Origin: Aradus depressus
Lineage: Eukaryota > Arthropoda > Insecta > Hemiptera > Aradidae
Assembly: GCA_963662175.1 (NCBI GenBank)
Contig: OY759223.1
Span: forward strand, 15,292,249 to 15,356,248
Reading direction: 5' to 3'
Length of the DNA: 64,000 bases
Below, in pieces: positions 44,501-59,980 of the stretch (position 1 is the first letter of the stretch; every line of letters starts with the position of its first letter). The notes beneath the pieces are model-generated. The model searched no databases and had not been told where the DNA came from. It saw only the letters and a program-made list of their open reading frames with translations. The translations under genes were made by a program, and so were the position numbers.

Positions 44501-47500
44501 TGTGAACGGGGGGGGGGGGGTGGATTTTTGAACTGAGCCCTCTCCCCGGAACTCCCCCCTCCCCGCGGCCGATATCGCTGAAATTTGACTGGTTATGTCC
44601 TAAGTAGATTTTTGTTTTAAATACGAAATTTGATGTCGATACATTCATTACATGGGCAGTTATTAGGATTTTTGAAAAGGGCCCCCACCCCGGAACTCTC
44701 CCCTCACCTCGGCCGATATCGCTGAAATTTTACTGATTATGTCCTAAGTAGATTTTAATATTAAATACAAAATTTGATGTCGATACACTCATTACATCGG
44801 CAGTTATTGGGATTTTTGAATTGAGCCCCCACCCCGGAACCCCCCCATCCCCTCGGCCGATATCGCTGAAATTTGACTGGTTATGTCCTAAGTGGATTTT
44901 TGTTTTAAATACGAAATTTGATGTCGATACATTCATTACATGGGCAGTTATTGGGATTTTTGGAAAGGGCCCCCACCCCGGAACTCCCCCCTCCCCGCGG
45001 CCGATATCGCTGAAATTTCACTGGTTATGTCCTAAGTAGATTTTTGTTTTAAATACGAAATTTGATGTCGATACATTCATTACATGGGCAGTTATTGGGA
45101 TTTTTGGAAAGGGCCCCCACCCCGGAACTCCCCCCTCCCCTCGGCCGATATCGCTGAAATTTGACTGGTTGTGTCCTCCGTGAATGTTAATTTGAAATAC
45201 GAAATTTGATGTTGATACATTCATTACATCGGCAGTTATTGGGATTTTAAAATTCAGAGTCGCTTATCTACCCATTCTCTTCCACCGGCTTCTATACTTC
45301 GATACTGAAATGGGGTTTGTTTGTATGTTTATTCCAGCATCACGCCCAAACGGCTGGACGGATATTCATGAAACTTCACATGTAGCATCCTTCCAAGACC
45401 GATTGAATAATAGGCTATGTGGCGTCCCAAAATTTCGAACGGGATGGGGGGTTGTAAGGGGGGGCTAAGCATAAAAATAGTGCTAACTCATTAATTAATG
45501 GTCGGATTGTCATGAAAGTTCATATGTAGTATTCTTGAAGGCCAAATAGGAATAAAAAGGGTGTGACGTCACAAAATTGTGAACGGGGGGGGGTGGATTT
45601 TTGAACTGAGCCCTCTCCCCGGAACTCCCCCCTCCCCGCGGCCGATATCGCTGAAATTTGACTGGTTATGTCCTAAGTAGATTTTTGTTTTAAATACGAA
45701 ATTTGATGTCGATACATTCATTACATGGGCAGTTATTAGGATTTTTGAAAAGGGCCCCCACTCCGGAACTCTCCCCTCACCTCGGCCGATATCGCTGAAA
45801 TTTTACTGATTATGTCCTAAGTAGATTTTAATATTAAATACACAATTTGATGTCGATACACTCATTACATCGGCAGTTATTGGGATTTTTGAATTGAGCC
45901 CCCACCCCGGAACCCCCCCATCCCCTCGGCCGATATCGCTGAAATTTGACTGGTTATGTCCTAAGTGGATTTTAGTTTTAAATACGAATTTTGATGTCGA
46001 TACATTCATTACATGGGCAGTTATTGGGATTTAGGAATTGAGCCCCCACCCCGGAACTCCCCCCTCCCCTCGGCCGATTTTGCTGAAATTTGACTGGTTA
46101 TGTCCTTTGTGAATGTTAATTTGAAATACGAAATTTGATGTTGATACATTCATTACATCGGCAGTTATTGGGATTTTAAAATTCAGAGTCGCTTATCAAC
46201 CCATTCTCTTCCACCGGCTTCTATACTTCGATACTGAAACGGGGTTTGTTTGTATGTTTATTCCAGCATCACACCCAAACGGGTGGACGGATATTCATGA
46301 AACTTCACATGTAGCATCCTTCCAAGACTGATTGAATAATAGGCTATGTGGCGTCCCAAAATTTCGAACGGGAGGGGGGGTTGTAAGGGGGGGCTAAGCA
46401 TAAAAGTAGTGCTAACTCATTAATTAATGGTCAGATTGTCATGAAAGTTCATATGTAGTATTCTTGAAGGCCAAATAAGAAAAAAAAGTGTCTGACGTCA
46501 CAAAATTGTGAGCGGGAGGGGGATTGTGGATTTTTGAACTGAGCCCTCTCCCCGGAACACCCCCCTCCCCGCGGCCGATATCGCTGAAATTTCACTGGTT
46601 ATGTCCTAAGTAGATTTTTGTTTTAAATACGAAATTTGATGTCGATACATTCATTACATGGGCAGTTATTGGGATTTTTGGAAAGGGCCCCCACCCCGGA
46701 ACTCCCCCCTCCCCTCGGCCGATATCGCTGAAATTTGACTGGTTATGTCCTCCGTGAATGTTAATTTGAAATACGAAATTTGATGTTGATACATTCATTA
46801 CATCGGCAGTTATTGGGATTTTAAAATTCAGAGTCGCTTATCTACCCATTCTCTTCCACCGGCTTCTATACTTCGATACTGGAACGGGGTTTGTTTGTAT
46901 GTTTATTCCAGCATCACGCCCAAACGGCTGGACGGATATTCATGAAACTTCACATGTAGCATCCTTCCAAGACCGATTAAATAATAGGCTATGTGGCGTC
47001 CCAAAGTTTCGAACGGGAGGGGGGGTTGTAACGGGGGGCTAAGAATAAAAATAGTGCTAACTCATTAATTAATGGTCAGATTGTCATGAAATTTCATATG
47101 TAGTATTCTTGAAGGCCAAATAGGAAAAAAAAGTGTGTGACGTCACAAAATTGTGAACGGGAGGGGGGTTGTGGATATTTGAACTGAGCCCTCTCCCCGG
47201 AACTCCCCCCTCCCCTCGGCCGATATCGCTGAAATGAGACTGTTTTTTTCCTAAGTGGATTTTAGTTTTAAATACGAAATTTGATGTCGATACATTCATT
47301 ACATAGCCAGTTATTGGGATTTTTGGAAAGGGCCCCCACCCCGGAACTCCCCCCTCCCCTCGGCCGATATCGCTGAAATTAGACTGGTTATGTCCTCCGT
47401 GAATGTTAATTTGAAATACGAAATTTGATGTTGATACATTCATTACATCGGCAGTTATTGGGATTTTAAAATTCAGAGTCGCTTATCTACCCATTCTCTT

Positions 47501-50014
47501 CCACCGGCTTCTATACTTCGATACTGAAATGGGGTTTGTTTGTATGTTTATTCCAGCATCACGCCCAAACGGCTGGACGGATATTCATGAAACTTCACAT
47601 GTAGCATCCTTCCAAGACCGATTGAATAATAGGCTATGTGGCGTCCCAAAATTTCGAACGGGAGGGGGGGTTGTAAGGGGGGGCTAAGCATAAAAATAGT
47701 GCTAACTCATTAATTAATGGTCGGATTGTCATGAAAGTTCATATGTAGTATTCTTGAAGGCCAAATAGGAATAAAAAGGGTGTGACGTCACAAAATTGTG
47801 AACGGGGGGGGGGGGGGGGTGGATTTTTGAACTGAGCCCTCTCCCCGGAACTCCCCCCTCCCCGCGGCCGATATCGCTGAAATTTGACTGGTTATGTCCT
47901 AAGTAGATTTTTGTTTTAAATACGAAATTTGATGTCGATACATTCATTACATGGGCAGTTATTAGGATTTTTGAAAAGGGCCCCCACCCCGGAACTCTCC
48001 CCTCACCTCGGCCGATATCGCTGAAATTTTACTGATTATTTCCTAAGTAGATTTTAATATTAAATACAAAATTTGATGTCGATACACTCATTACATCGGC
48101 AGTTATTGGGATTTTTGAATTGAGCCCCCACCCCGGAACCCCCCCATCCCCTCGGCCGATATCGCTGAAATTTGACTGGTTATGTCCTAAGTGGATTTTA
48201 GTTTTAAATACGAAATTTGATGTCGATACATTCATTACATGGGCAGTTATTGGGATTTAGGAATTGAGCCCCCACCCCGGAACTCCCCCCTCCCCTCGGC
48301 CGATTTTGCTGAAATTTGACTGGTTATGTCCTTTGTGAATGTTAATTTGAAATACGAAATTTGATGTTGGTACATTCATTACATCGGCAGTTATTGGGAT
48401 TTTAAAATTCAGAGTCGCTTATCAACCCATTCTCTTCCACCGACTTCTATACTTCGATACTGAAACGGGGTTTGTTTGTATGTTTATTCCAGCATCACAC
48501 CCAAACGGGTGGACGGATATTCATGAAACTTCACATGTAGCATCCTTCCAAGACTGATTGAATAATAGGCTATGTGGCGTCCCAAAATTTCGAACGGGAG
48601 GGGGGGTTGTAACGGGGGGCTAAGCATAAAAGTAGTGCTAACTCATCAATTAATGGTCGGATTGTCATGAAAGTTCATATGTAGTATTCTTGAAGGCCAA
48701 ATAAGAAAAAAAAGTGTGTGACGTCACAAAATTGTGAACGGGAGGGGGATTGTGGATTTTTGAACTGAGCCCTCTCCCCGGAACACCCCCCTCCCCGCGG
48801 CCGATATCGCTGTAATTTCACTGGTTATGTCCTAAGTAGATTTTTGTTTTAAATACGAAATTTGATGTCGATACATTCATTACATGGGCAGTTATTGGGA
48901 TTTTTGGAAAGGGCCCCACCCCGGAACTCCCCCCTCCCCTCGGCCGATATCGCTGAAATTTGACTGGTTATGTCCTCCGTGAATGTTAATTTGAAATACA
49001 AAATTTGATGTTGATACATTCATTACATCGGCAGTTATTGGGATTTTAAAATTCAGAGTCGCTTATCTACCCATTCTCTTCCACCGGCTTCTATACTTCG
49101 ATACTGGAACGGGGTTTGTTTGTATGTTTATTCCAGCATCACGCCCAAACGGCTGGACGGATATTCATGAAACTTCACATGTAGCATCCTTCCAAGACCG
49201 ATTAAATAATAGGCTATGTGGCGTCCCAATGTTTCGAACGGGAGGGGGGGTTGTAACGGGGGGCTAAGAATAAAAATAGTGCTAACTCATTAATTAATGG
49301 TCAGATTGTCATGAAATTTCATATGTAGTATTCTTGAAGGCCAAATAGGAAAAAAAAGTGTGTGACGTCACAAAATTGTGAACGGGAGGGGGGTTGTGGA
49401 TATTTGAACTGAGCCCTCTCCCCGGAACTCCCCCCTCCCCTCGGCCGATATCGCTGAAATGAGACTGTTTTTTTCCTAAGTGGATTTTAGTTTTAAATAC
49501 GAAATTTGATGTCGATACATTCATTACATAGCCAGTTATTGGGATTTTTGGAAAGGGCCCCCACCCCGGAACTCCCCCCTCCCCTCGGCCGATATCGCTG
49601 AAATTAGACTGGTTATGTCCTCCGTGAATGTTAATTTGAAATACGAAATTTGATGTTGATACATTCATTACATCGGCAGTTATTGAGATTTTAAAATTCA
49701 GAGTCGCTTATCTACCCATTCTCTTCCACCGGCTTCTATACTTCGATACTGAAACGGGGTTTGTTTGTATGTTTATTCCAGCATCACGCCCAAACGGCTG
49801 GACGGATATTCATGAAACTTCACATGTACCATCCTTCCAAGACCGATTGAATAATAGGCTATGTGGCGTCCCAAAGTTTCGAACGGGAGGGGGGGTTGTA
49901 ACGGGGGGCTATGAATAAAAATAGTGCTAACTCATTAATTAATGGTCGGATTGTCATGAAATTTCGTATGTAGTATTCTTGAAGGCCAAATAGGAAAAAA
50001 AAGCGTGTGACGTC

Positions 50015-53000
50015 ACAGAATTGTGAACGGGAGGGGGGTTGTGGATATTTAAACTGAGCCCTCTCCCCGGAACTCCCCCCTCCCCTCGGCCGATATCGCT
50101 GAAATGAGACTGTTTTTTTCCTAAGTGGATTTTAGTTTTAAATACGAAATTTGATGTCGATACATTCATTACATAGCCAGTTATTGGGATTTTTGGAAAG
50201 GGCCCCCACCCCGGAACTCCCCCCTCCCCTCGGCCGATATCGCTGAAATTAGACTGGTTATGTCCTAAGTAGATTTTAATATTAAATACAAAATTTGATG
50301 TCGATACACTCATTACATCGGCAGTTATTGGGATTTTTGAATTGAGCCCCCACCCCGGAACCCCCCCATCCCCTCGGCCGATATCGCTGAAATTTGACTG
50401 GTTATGTCCTAAGTGGATTTTAGTTTTAAATACGAAATTTGATGTCGATACATTCATTACATGGGCAGTTATTGGGATTTAGGAATTGAGCCCCCACCCC
50501 GGAACTCCCCCCTCCCCTCGGCCGATTTTGCTGAAATTTGACTGGTTATGTCCTCCGTGAATGTTAATTTGAAATACGAAATTTGATGTTGATACATTCA
50601 TAACATCGGCAGTTATTGGGATTTTAAAATTCAGAGTCGCTTATCAACCCATTCTCTTCCACCGGCTTCTATACTTCGATACTGAAACGGGGTTTGTTTG
50701 TATGTTTATTCCAGCATCACACCCAAACGGGTGGACGGATATTCATGAAACTTCACATGTAGCATCCTTCCAAGACTGATTGAATAATAGGCTATGTGGC
50801 GTCCCAAAATTTCGAACGGGAGGGGGGGTTGTAAGGGGGGCCAAGCATAAAAGTAGTGCTAACTCATTAATTAATGGTCGGATTGTCATGAAAGTTCATA
50901 TGTAGTATTCTTGAAGGCCAAATAAGAAAAAAAAGTGTCTGACGTCACAAAATTGTGAACGGGAGGGGGATTGTGGATTTTTGAACTGAGCCCTCTCCCC
51001 GGAACACCCCCCTCCCCGCGGCCGATATCGCTGAAATTTCACTGGTTATGTCCTAAGTAGATTTTTGTTTTAAATACGAAATTTGATGTCGATACATTCA
51101 TTACATGGGCAGTTATTGGGATTTTTGGAAAGGGCCCCCACCCCGGAACTCCCCCCTCCCCGCGGCCGATATCGCTGAAATTTCACTGGTTATGTCCTAA
51201 GTAGATTTTTGTTTTAAATACGAAATTTGATGTCGATACATTCATTACATGGGCAGTTATTGGGATTTTTGGAAAGGGCCCCCACCCCGGAACTCCCCCC
51301 TCCCCTCGGCCGATATCGCTGAAATTTGACTGGTTATGTCCTCCGTGAATGTTAATTTGAAATACAAAATTTGATGTTGATACATTCATTACATCGGCAG
51401 TTATTGGGATTTTAAAATTCAGAGTCGCTTATCTACCCATTCTCTTCCACCGGCTTCTATACTTCGATACTGGAACGGGGTTTGTTTGTATGTTTATTCC
51501 AGCATCACGCCCAAACGGCTGGACGGATATTCATGAAACTTCACATGTAGCATCCTTCCAAGACCGATTAAATAATAGGCTATGTGGCGTCCCAATGTTT
51601 CGAACGGGAGGGGGGGTTGTAACGGGGGGCTAAGAATAAAAATAGTGCTAACTCATTAATTAATGGTCAGATTGTCATGAAATTTCATATGTAGTATTCT
51701 TGAAGGCCAAATAGGAAAAAAAAGTGTGTGACGTCACAAAATTGTGAACGGGAGGGGGGTTGTGGATTTTTGAACTGAGCCCTCTCCCTGGAACTCCCCC
51801 CTCCCCGCGGCCGATATCGCTGAAATTTCACTGGTTATGTCCTAAGTAGATTTTTGTTTTAAATACGAAATTTGATGTCGATACATTCATTACATGGGCA
51901 GTTATTGGGATTTTTGGAAAGGGCCCCCACCCCGGAACTCCCCCCTCCCCTCGGCCGATATCGCTGAAATTTGACTGGTTATGTCCTCCGTGAATGTTAA
52001 TTTGAAATACGAAATTTGATGTTGATACATTCATTACATCGGCAGTTATTGGGATTTTAAAATTCAGAGTCGCTTATCTACCCATTCTCTTCCACCGGCT
52101 TCTATACTTCGATACTGAAACGGGTTTTTTTTGTATGTTTATTCCAGCATCACGCCCAAACGGCTGGACGGATATTCATGAAACTTCACATTTAGCATCC
52201 TTCCAAGACCGATTGAATAATAGGCTATGTGGCGTCCCAAAATTTCGAACGGGAGGGGGGGTTGTAACGGGGGGCTATGAATAAAAATAGTGCTAACTCA
52301 TTAATTAATGGTCGGATTGTCATGAAATTTCGTATGTAGTATTCTTGAAGGCCAAATAGGAAAAAAAAGCGTGTGACGTCACAGAATTGTGAACGGGAGG
52401 GGGGTTGTGGATATTTGAACTGAGCCCTCTCCCCGGAACTCCCCCCTCCCCTCGGCCGATATCGCTGAAATGAGACTGTTTTTTTCCTAAGTGGATTTTA
52501 GTTTTAAATACGAAATTTGATGTCGATACATTCATTACATAGCCAGTTATTGGGATTTTTGGAAAGGGCCCCCACCCCGGAACTCCCCCCTCCCCTCGGC
52601 CGATATCGCTGAAATTAGACTGGTTATGTCCTAAGTAGATTTTAATATTAAATACAAAATTTGATGTCGATACACTCATTACATCGGCAGTTATTGGGAT
52701 TTTTGAATTGAGCCCCCACCCCGGAACCCCCCCATCCCCTCGGCCGATATCGCTGAAATTTGACTGGTTATGTCCTAAGTGGATTTTAGTTTTAAATACG
52801 AAATTTGATGTCGATACATTCATTACATGGGCAGTTATTGGGATTTAGGAATTGAGCCCCCACCCCGGAACTCCCCCCTCCCCTCGGCCGATTTTGCTGA
52901 AATTTGACTGGTTATGTCCTCCGTGAATGTTAATTTGAAATACGAAATTTGATGTTGATACATTCATTACATCGGCAGTTATTGGGATTTTAAAATTCAG

Positions 53001-54034
53001 AGTCGCTTATCAACCCATTCTCTTCCACCGGCTTCTATACTTCGATACTGAAACGGGGTTTGTTTGTATGTTTATTCCAGCATCACACCCAAACGGGTGG
53101 ACGGATATTCATGAAACTTCACATGTAGCATCCTTCCAAGACTGATTGAATAATAGGCTATGTGGCGTCCCAAAATTTCGAACGGGAGGGGGGGTTGTAA
53201 GGGGGGGCTAAGCATAAAAGTAGTGCTAACTCATTAATTAATGGTCGGATTGTCATGAAAGTTCATATGTAGTATTCTTGAAGGCCAAATAAGAAAAAAA
53301 AGTGTCTGACGTCACAAAATTGTGAACGGGAGGGGGATTGTGGATTTTTGAACTGAGCCCTCTCCCCGGAACACCCCCCTCCCCGCGGCCGATATCGCTG
53401 AAATTTCACTGGTTATGTCCTAAGTAGATTTTAGTTTTAAATACGAAATTTGATGTCGATACATTCATTACATGGGCAGTTATTAGGATTTTTGAAAAGT
53501 GCCCCCACCCCGGAACTCTCCCCTCACCTCGGCCGATATCGCTGAAATTTTACTGATTATGTCCTAAGTAGATTTTAATATTAAATACAAAATTTGATGT
53601 CGATACACTCATTACATCGGCAGTTATTGGGATTTTTGAATTGAGCCCCCACCCCGGAACCCCATCATCCCCTCGGCCGATATCGCTGAAATTTGACTGG
53701 TTATGTCCTAAGTGGATTTTAGTTTTAAATACGAAATTTGATGTCGATACATTCATTACATGGGCAGTTATTATGATTTAGGAATTGAGCCCCCACCCCG
53801 GAACTCCCCCCTCCCCTCGGCCAATTTTGCTGAAATTTGACTGGTTATGTCCTTTGTGAATGTTAATTTGAAATACGAAATTTGATGTTGATACATTCAT
53901 TACATCGGCAGTTATTGGGATTTTAAAATTCAGAGTCGCTTATCTACCCATTCTCTTCCACCGGCTTCTATACTTCGATACTGGAACGGGGTTTGTTTGT
54001 ATGTTTATTCCAGCATCACGCCCAAACGGCTGGA
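50015..54034 (+). repeat. segmental duplicate within the satellite, copy 1
   Basis: Matches 59981-64000 at a constant offset of 9966 bp. Private variants are shared: GATATTTAAACTGAG at about 50048/60012, CATTCATAACATCGG at about 50597/60563, GGGGGGCCAAGCATAAAAG at about 50836/60802, ACGGGTTTTTTTTGTATG at about 52122/62088, and CAGTTATTATGATTTAGG at about 53766/63732. Confidence 0.8.
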
Positions 54035-57000
54035 CGGATATTCATGAAACTTCACATGTAGCATCCTTCCAAGACCGATTAAATAATAGGCTATGTGGCG
54101 TCCCAAAGTTTCGAACGGGAGGGGGGGTTGTAACGGGGGGCTAAGAATAAAAATAGTGCTAACTCATTAATTAATGGTCAGATTGTCATGAAATTTCATA
54201 TGTAGTATTCTTGAAGGCCAAATAGGAAAAAAAAGTGTGTGACGTCACAAAATTGTGAACGGGAGGGGGGTTGTGGATTTTTGAACTGAGCCCTCACCCC
54301 GGAACTCCCCCCTCCCCGCGGCCGATATCGCTGAAATTTCACTGGTTATGTCCTAAGTAGATTTTTGTTTTAAATACGAAATTTCATGTCGATACATTCA
54401 TTACATGGGCAGTTATTGGGATTTTTGGAAAGGGCCCCCACCCCGGAACTCCCCCCTCCCCTCGGCCGATATCGCTGAAATTTGACTGGTTATGTCCTCC
54501 GTGAATGTTAATTTGAAATACAAAATTTGATGTTGATACATTCATTACATCGGCAGTTATTGGGATTTTAAAATTCAGAGTCGCTTATCTACCCATTCTC
54601 TTCCACCGGCTTCTATACTTCGATACTGGAACGGGGTTTGTTTGTATGTTTATTCCAGCATCACGCCCAAACGGCTGGACGGATATTCATGAAACTTCAC
54701 ATGTAGCATCCTTCCAAGACCGATTAAATAATAGGCTATGTGGCGTCCCAATGTTTCGAACGGGAGGGGGGGTTGTAACGGGGGGCTAAGAATAAAAATA
54801 GTGCTAACTCATTAATTAATGGTCAGATTGTCATGAAATTTCTAATGTAGTATTCTTGAAGGCCAAATAGGAAAAAAAAGTGTGTGACGTCACAAAATTG
54901 TGAACGGGAGGGGGGTTGTGGATTTTTGAACTGAGCCCTCTCCCTGGAACTCCCCCCTCCCCGCGGCCGATATCGCTGAAATTTCACTGGTTATGTCCTA
55001 AGTAGATTTTTGTTTTAAATACGAAATTTGATGTCGATACATTCATTACATGGGCAGTTATTGGGATTTTTGGAAAGGGCCCCCACCCCGGAACTCCCCC
55101 CTCCCCTCGGCCGATATCGCTGAAATTTGACTGGTTATGTCCTCCGTGAATGTTAATTTGAAATACGAAATTTGATGTTGATACATTCATTACATCGGCA
55201 GTTATTGGGATTTTAAAATTCAGAGTCGCTTATCTACCCATTCTCTTCCACCGGCTTCTATACTTCGATACTGAAACGGGTTTTTTTTGTATGTTTATTC
55301 CAGCATCACGCCCAAACGGCTGGACGGATATTCATGAAACTTCACATTTAGCATCCTTCCAAGACCGATTGAATAATAGGCTATGTGGCGTCCAAAAATT
55401 TCGAACGGGAGGGGGGGTTGTAACGGGGGGCTATGAATAAAAATAGTGCTAACTCATTAATTAATGGTCGGATTGTCATGAAATTTCGTATGTAGTATTC
55501 TTGAAGGCCAAATAGGAAAAAAAAGCGTGTGACGTCACAGAATTGTGAACGGGAGGGGGGTTGTGGATATTTGAACTGAGCCCTCTCCCCGGAACTCCCC
55601 CCTCCCCTCGGCCGATATCGCTGAAATGAGACTGTTTTTTTCCTAAGTGGATTTTAGTTTTAAATACGAAATTTGATGTCGATACATTCATTACATAGCC
55701 AGTTATTGGGATTTTTGGAAAGGGCCCCCACCCCGGAACTCCCCCCTCCCCTCGGCCGATATCGCTGAAATTAGACTGGTTATGTCCTAAGTAGATTTTA
55801 ATATTAAATACAAAATTTGATGTCGATACACTCATTACATCGGCAGTTATTGGGATTTTTGAATTGAGCCCCCACCCCGGAACCCCCCCATCCCCTCGGC
55901 CGATATCGCTGAAATTTGACTGGTTATGTCCTAAGTGGATTTTAGTTTTAAATACGAAATTTGATGTCGATACATTCATTACATGGGCAGTTATTATGAT
56001 TTAGGAATTGAGCCCCCACCCCGGAACTCCCCCCTCCCCTCGGCCAATTTTGCTGAAATTTGACTGGTTATGTCCTTTGTGAATGTTAATTTGAAATACG
56101 AAATTTGATGTTGATACATTCATTACATCGGCAGTTATTGGGATTTTAAAATTCAGAGTCGCTTATCTACCCATTCTCTTCCACCGGCTTCTATACTTCG
56201 ATACTGGAACGGGGTTTGTTTGTATGTTTATTCCAGCATCACGCCCAAACGGCTGGACGGATATTCATGAAACTTCACATGTAGCATCCTTCCAAGACCG
56301 ATTAAATAATAGGCTATGTGGCGTCCCAAAGTTTCGAACGGGAGGGGGGGTTGTAACGGGGGGCTAAGAATAAAAATAGTGCTAACTCATTAATTAATGG
56401 TCAGATTGTCATGAAATTTCATATGTAGTATTCTTGAAGGCCAAATAGGAAAAAAAAGTGTGTGACGTCACAAAATTGTGAACGGGAGGGGGGTTGTGGA
56501 TTTTTGAACTGAGCCCTCACCCCGGAACTCCCCCCTCCCCGCGGCCGATATCGCTGAAATTTCACTGGTTATGTCCTAAGTAGATTTTTGTTTTAAATAC
56601 GAAATTTCATGTCGATACATTCATTACATGGGCAGTTATTGGGATTTTTGGAAAGGGCCCCCACCCCGGAACTCCCCCCTCCCCTCGGCCGATATCGCTG
56701 AAATTTGACTGGTTATGTCCTCCGTGAATGTTAATTTGAAATACGAAATTTGATGTTGATACATTCATTACATCGGCAGTTATTGGGATTTTAAAATTCA
56801 GAGTCGCTTATCAACCCATTCTCTTCCACCGGCTTCTATACTTCGATACTGAAACGGGGTTTGTTTGTATGTTTATTCCAGCATCACACCCAAACGGGTG
56901 GACGGATATTCATGAAACTTCACATGTAGCATCCTTCCAAGACTGATTGAATAATAGGCTATGTGGCGTCCCAAAATTTCGAACGGGAGGGGGGGTTGTA

Positions 57001-59980
57001 AGGGGGGGCTAAGCATAAAAGTAGTGCTAACTCATTAATTAATGGTCGGATTGTCATGAAAGTTCATATGTAGTATTCTTGAAGGCCAAATAAGAAAAAA
57101 AAGTGTCTGACGTCACAAAATTGTGAACGGGAGGGGGATTGTGGATTTTTGAACTGAGCCCTCTCCCCGGAACACCCCCCTCCCCGCGGCCGATATCGCT
57201 GAAATTTCACTGGTTATGTCCTAAGTAGATTTTAGTTTTAAATACGAAATTTGATGTCGATACATTCATTACATGGGCAGTTATTAGGATTTTTGAAAAG
57301 TGCCCCCACCCCGGAACTCTCCCCTCACCTCGGCCGATATCGCTGAAATTTTACTGATTATGTCCTAAGTAGATTTTAATATTAAATACAAAATTTGATG
57401 TCGATACACTCATTACATCGGCAGTTATTGGGATTTTTGAATTGAGCCCCCACCCCGGAACCCCATCATCCCCTCGGCCGATATCGCTGAAATTTGACTG
57501 GTTATGTCCTAAGTGGATTTTAGTTTTAAATACGAAATTTGATGTCGATACATTCATTACATGGGCAGTTATTGGGATTTAGGAATTGAGCCCCCACATC
57601 GGAACTCCCCCCTCCCCTCGGCCGATTTTGCTGAAATTTGACTGGTTATGTCCTTTGTGAATGTTAATTTGAAATACGAAATTTGATGTTGATACATTCA
57701 TTACATCGGCAGTTATTGGGATTTTAAAATTCAGAGTCGCTTATCTACCCATTCTCTTCCACCGGCTTCTATACTTCGATACTGGAACGGGGTTTGTTTG
57801 TATGTTTATTCCAGCATCACGCCCAAACGGCTGGACGGATATTCATGAAACTTCACATGTAGCATCCTTCCAAGACCGATTAAATAATAGGCTATGTGGC
57901 GTCCCAAAGTTTCGAACGGGAGGGGGGGTTGTAACGGGGGGCTAAGAATAAAAATAGTGCTAACTCATTAATTAATGGTCAGATTGTCATGAAATTTCAT
58001 ATGTAGTATTCTTGAAGGCCAAATAGGAAAAAAAAGTGTGTGACGTCACAAAATTGTGAACGGGAGGGGGGTTGTGGATTTTTGAACTGAGCCCTCACCC
58101 CGGAACTCCCCCCTCCCCGCGGCCGATATCGCTGAAATTTCACTGGTTATGTCCTAAGTAGATTTTTGTTTTAAATACGAAATTTGATGTCGATACATTC
58201 ATTACATGGGCAGTTATTGGGATTTTTGGAAAGGGCCCCCACCCCGGAACTCCCCCCTCCCCTCGGCCGATATCGCTGAAATTTGACTGGTTATGTCCTC
58301 CGTGAATGTTAATTTGAAATACGAAATTTGATGTTGATACATTCATTACATCGGCAGTTATTGGGATTTTAAAATTCAGAGTCGCTTATCTACCCATTCT
58401 CTTCCACCGGCTTCTATACTTCGATACTGGAACGGGGTTTGTTTGTATGTTTATTCCAGCATCACGCCCAAACGGCTGGACGGATATTCATGAAACTTCA
58501 CATGTAGCATCCTTCCAAGACCGATTAAATAATAGGCTATGTGGCGTCCCAAAGTTTCGAACGGGAGGGGGGGTTGTAACGGGGGGCTAAGAATAAAAAT
58601 AGTGCTAACTCATTAATTAATGGTCAGATTGTCATGAAATTTCATATGTAGTATTCTTGAAGGCCAAATAGGAAAAAAAAGTGTGTGACGTCACAAAATT
58701 GTGAACGGGAGGGGGGTTGTGGATTTTTGAACTGAGCCCTCACCCCGGAACTCCCCCCTCCCCGCGGCCGATATCGCTGAAATTTGACTGGTTATGTCCT
58801 AAGTAGATTTTTGTTTTAAATACGAAATTTGATGTCGATACATTCATTACATGGGCAGTTATTGGGATTTTTGGAAAGGGCCCCCACCCCGGAACTCCCC
58901 CCTCCCCTCGGCCGATATCGCTGAAATTTGACTGGTTATGTCCTCCGTGAATGTTAATTTGAAATACGAAATTTGATGTTGATACATTCATTACATCGGC
59001 AGTTATTGGGATTTTAAAATTCAGAGTCGCTTATCTACCCATTCTCTTCCACCGGCTTCTATACTTCGATACTGAAATGGGGTTTGTTTGTATGTTTATT
59101 CCAGCATCACGCCCAAACGGCTGGACGGATATTCATGAAACTTCACATGTAGCATCCTTCCAAGACCGATTGAATAATAGGCTATGTGGCGTCCCAAAAT
59201 TTCGAACGGGAGGGGGGGTTGTAAGGGGGGGCTAAGCATAAAAATAGTGCTAACTCATTAATTAATGGTCGGATTGTCATGAAAGTTCATATGTAGTATT
59301 CTTGAAGGCCAAATAGGAATAAAAATGGTGTGACGTCACAAAATTGTGAACGGGGGGAGGCTGGATTTTTGAACTGAGCCCTCTCCCCGGAACTCCCCCC
59401 TCCCCGCGGCCGATATCGCTGAAATTTGACTGGTTATGTCCTAAGTAGATTTTTGTTTTAAATACGAAATTTGATGTCGATACATTCATTACATGGGCAG
59501 TTATTGGGATTTTTGGAAAGGGCCCCCACCCCGAAACTCCCCCCTCCCCTCGGCCGATATCGCTGAAATTTGACTGGTTATGTCCTCCGTGAATGTTAAT
59601 TTGAAATACGAAATTTGATGTTGATACATTCATTACATCGGCAGTTATTGGGATTTTAAAAATTCAGAGTCGCTTATCTACCCATTCTCTTCCACCGGCT
59701 TCTATACTTCGATACTGAAATGGGGTTTGTTTGTATGTTTATTCCAGCATCACGCCCAAACGGCTGGACGGATATTCATGAAACTTCACATGTAGCATCC
59801 TTCCAAGACCGATTGAATAATAGGCTATGTGGCGTCCCAAAATTTCGAACGGGAGGGGGGGTTGTAAGGGGGGGCTAAGCATAAAAATAGTGCTAACTCA
59901 TTAATTAATGGTCGGATTGTCATGAAATTTCATATGTAGTATTCTTGAAGGCCAAATAGGAATAAAAAGGGTGTGACGTC

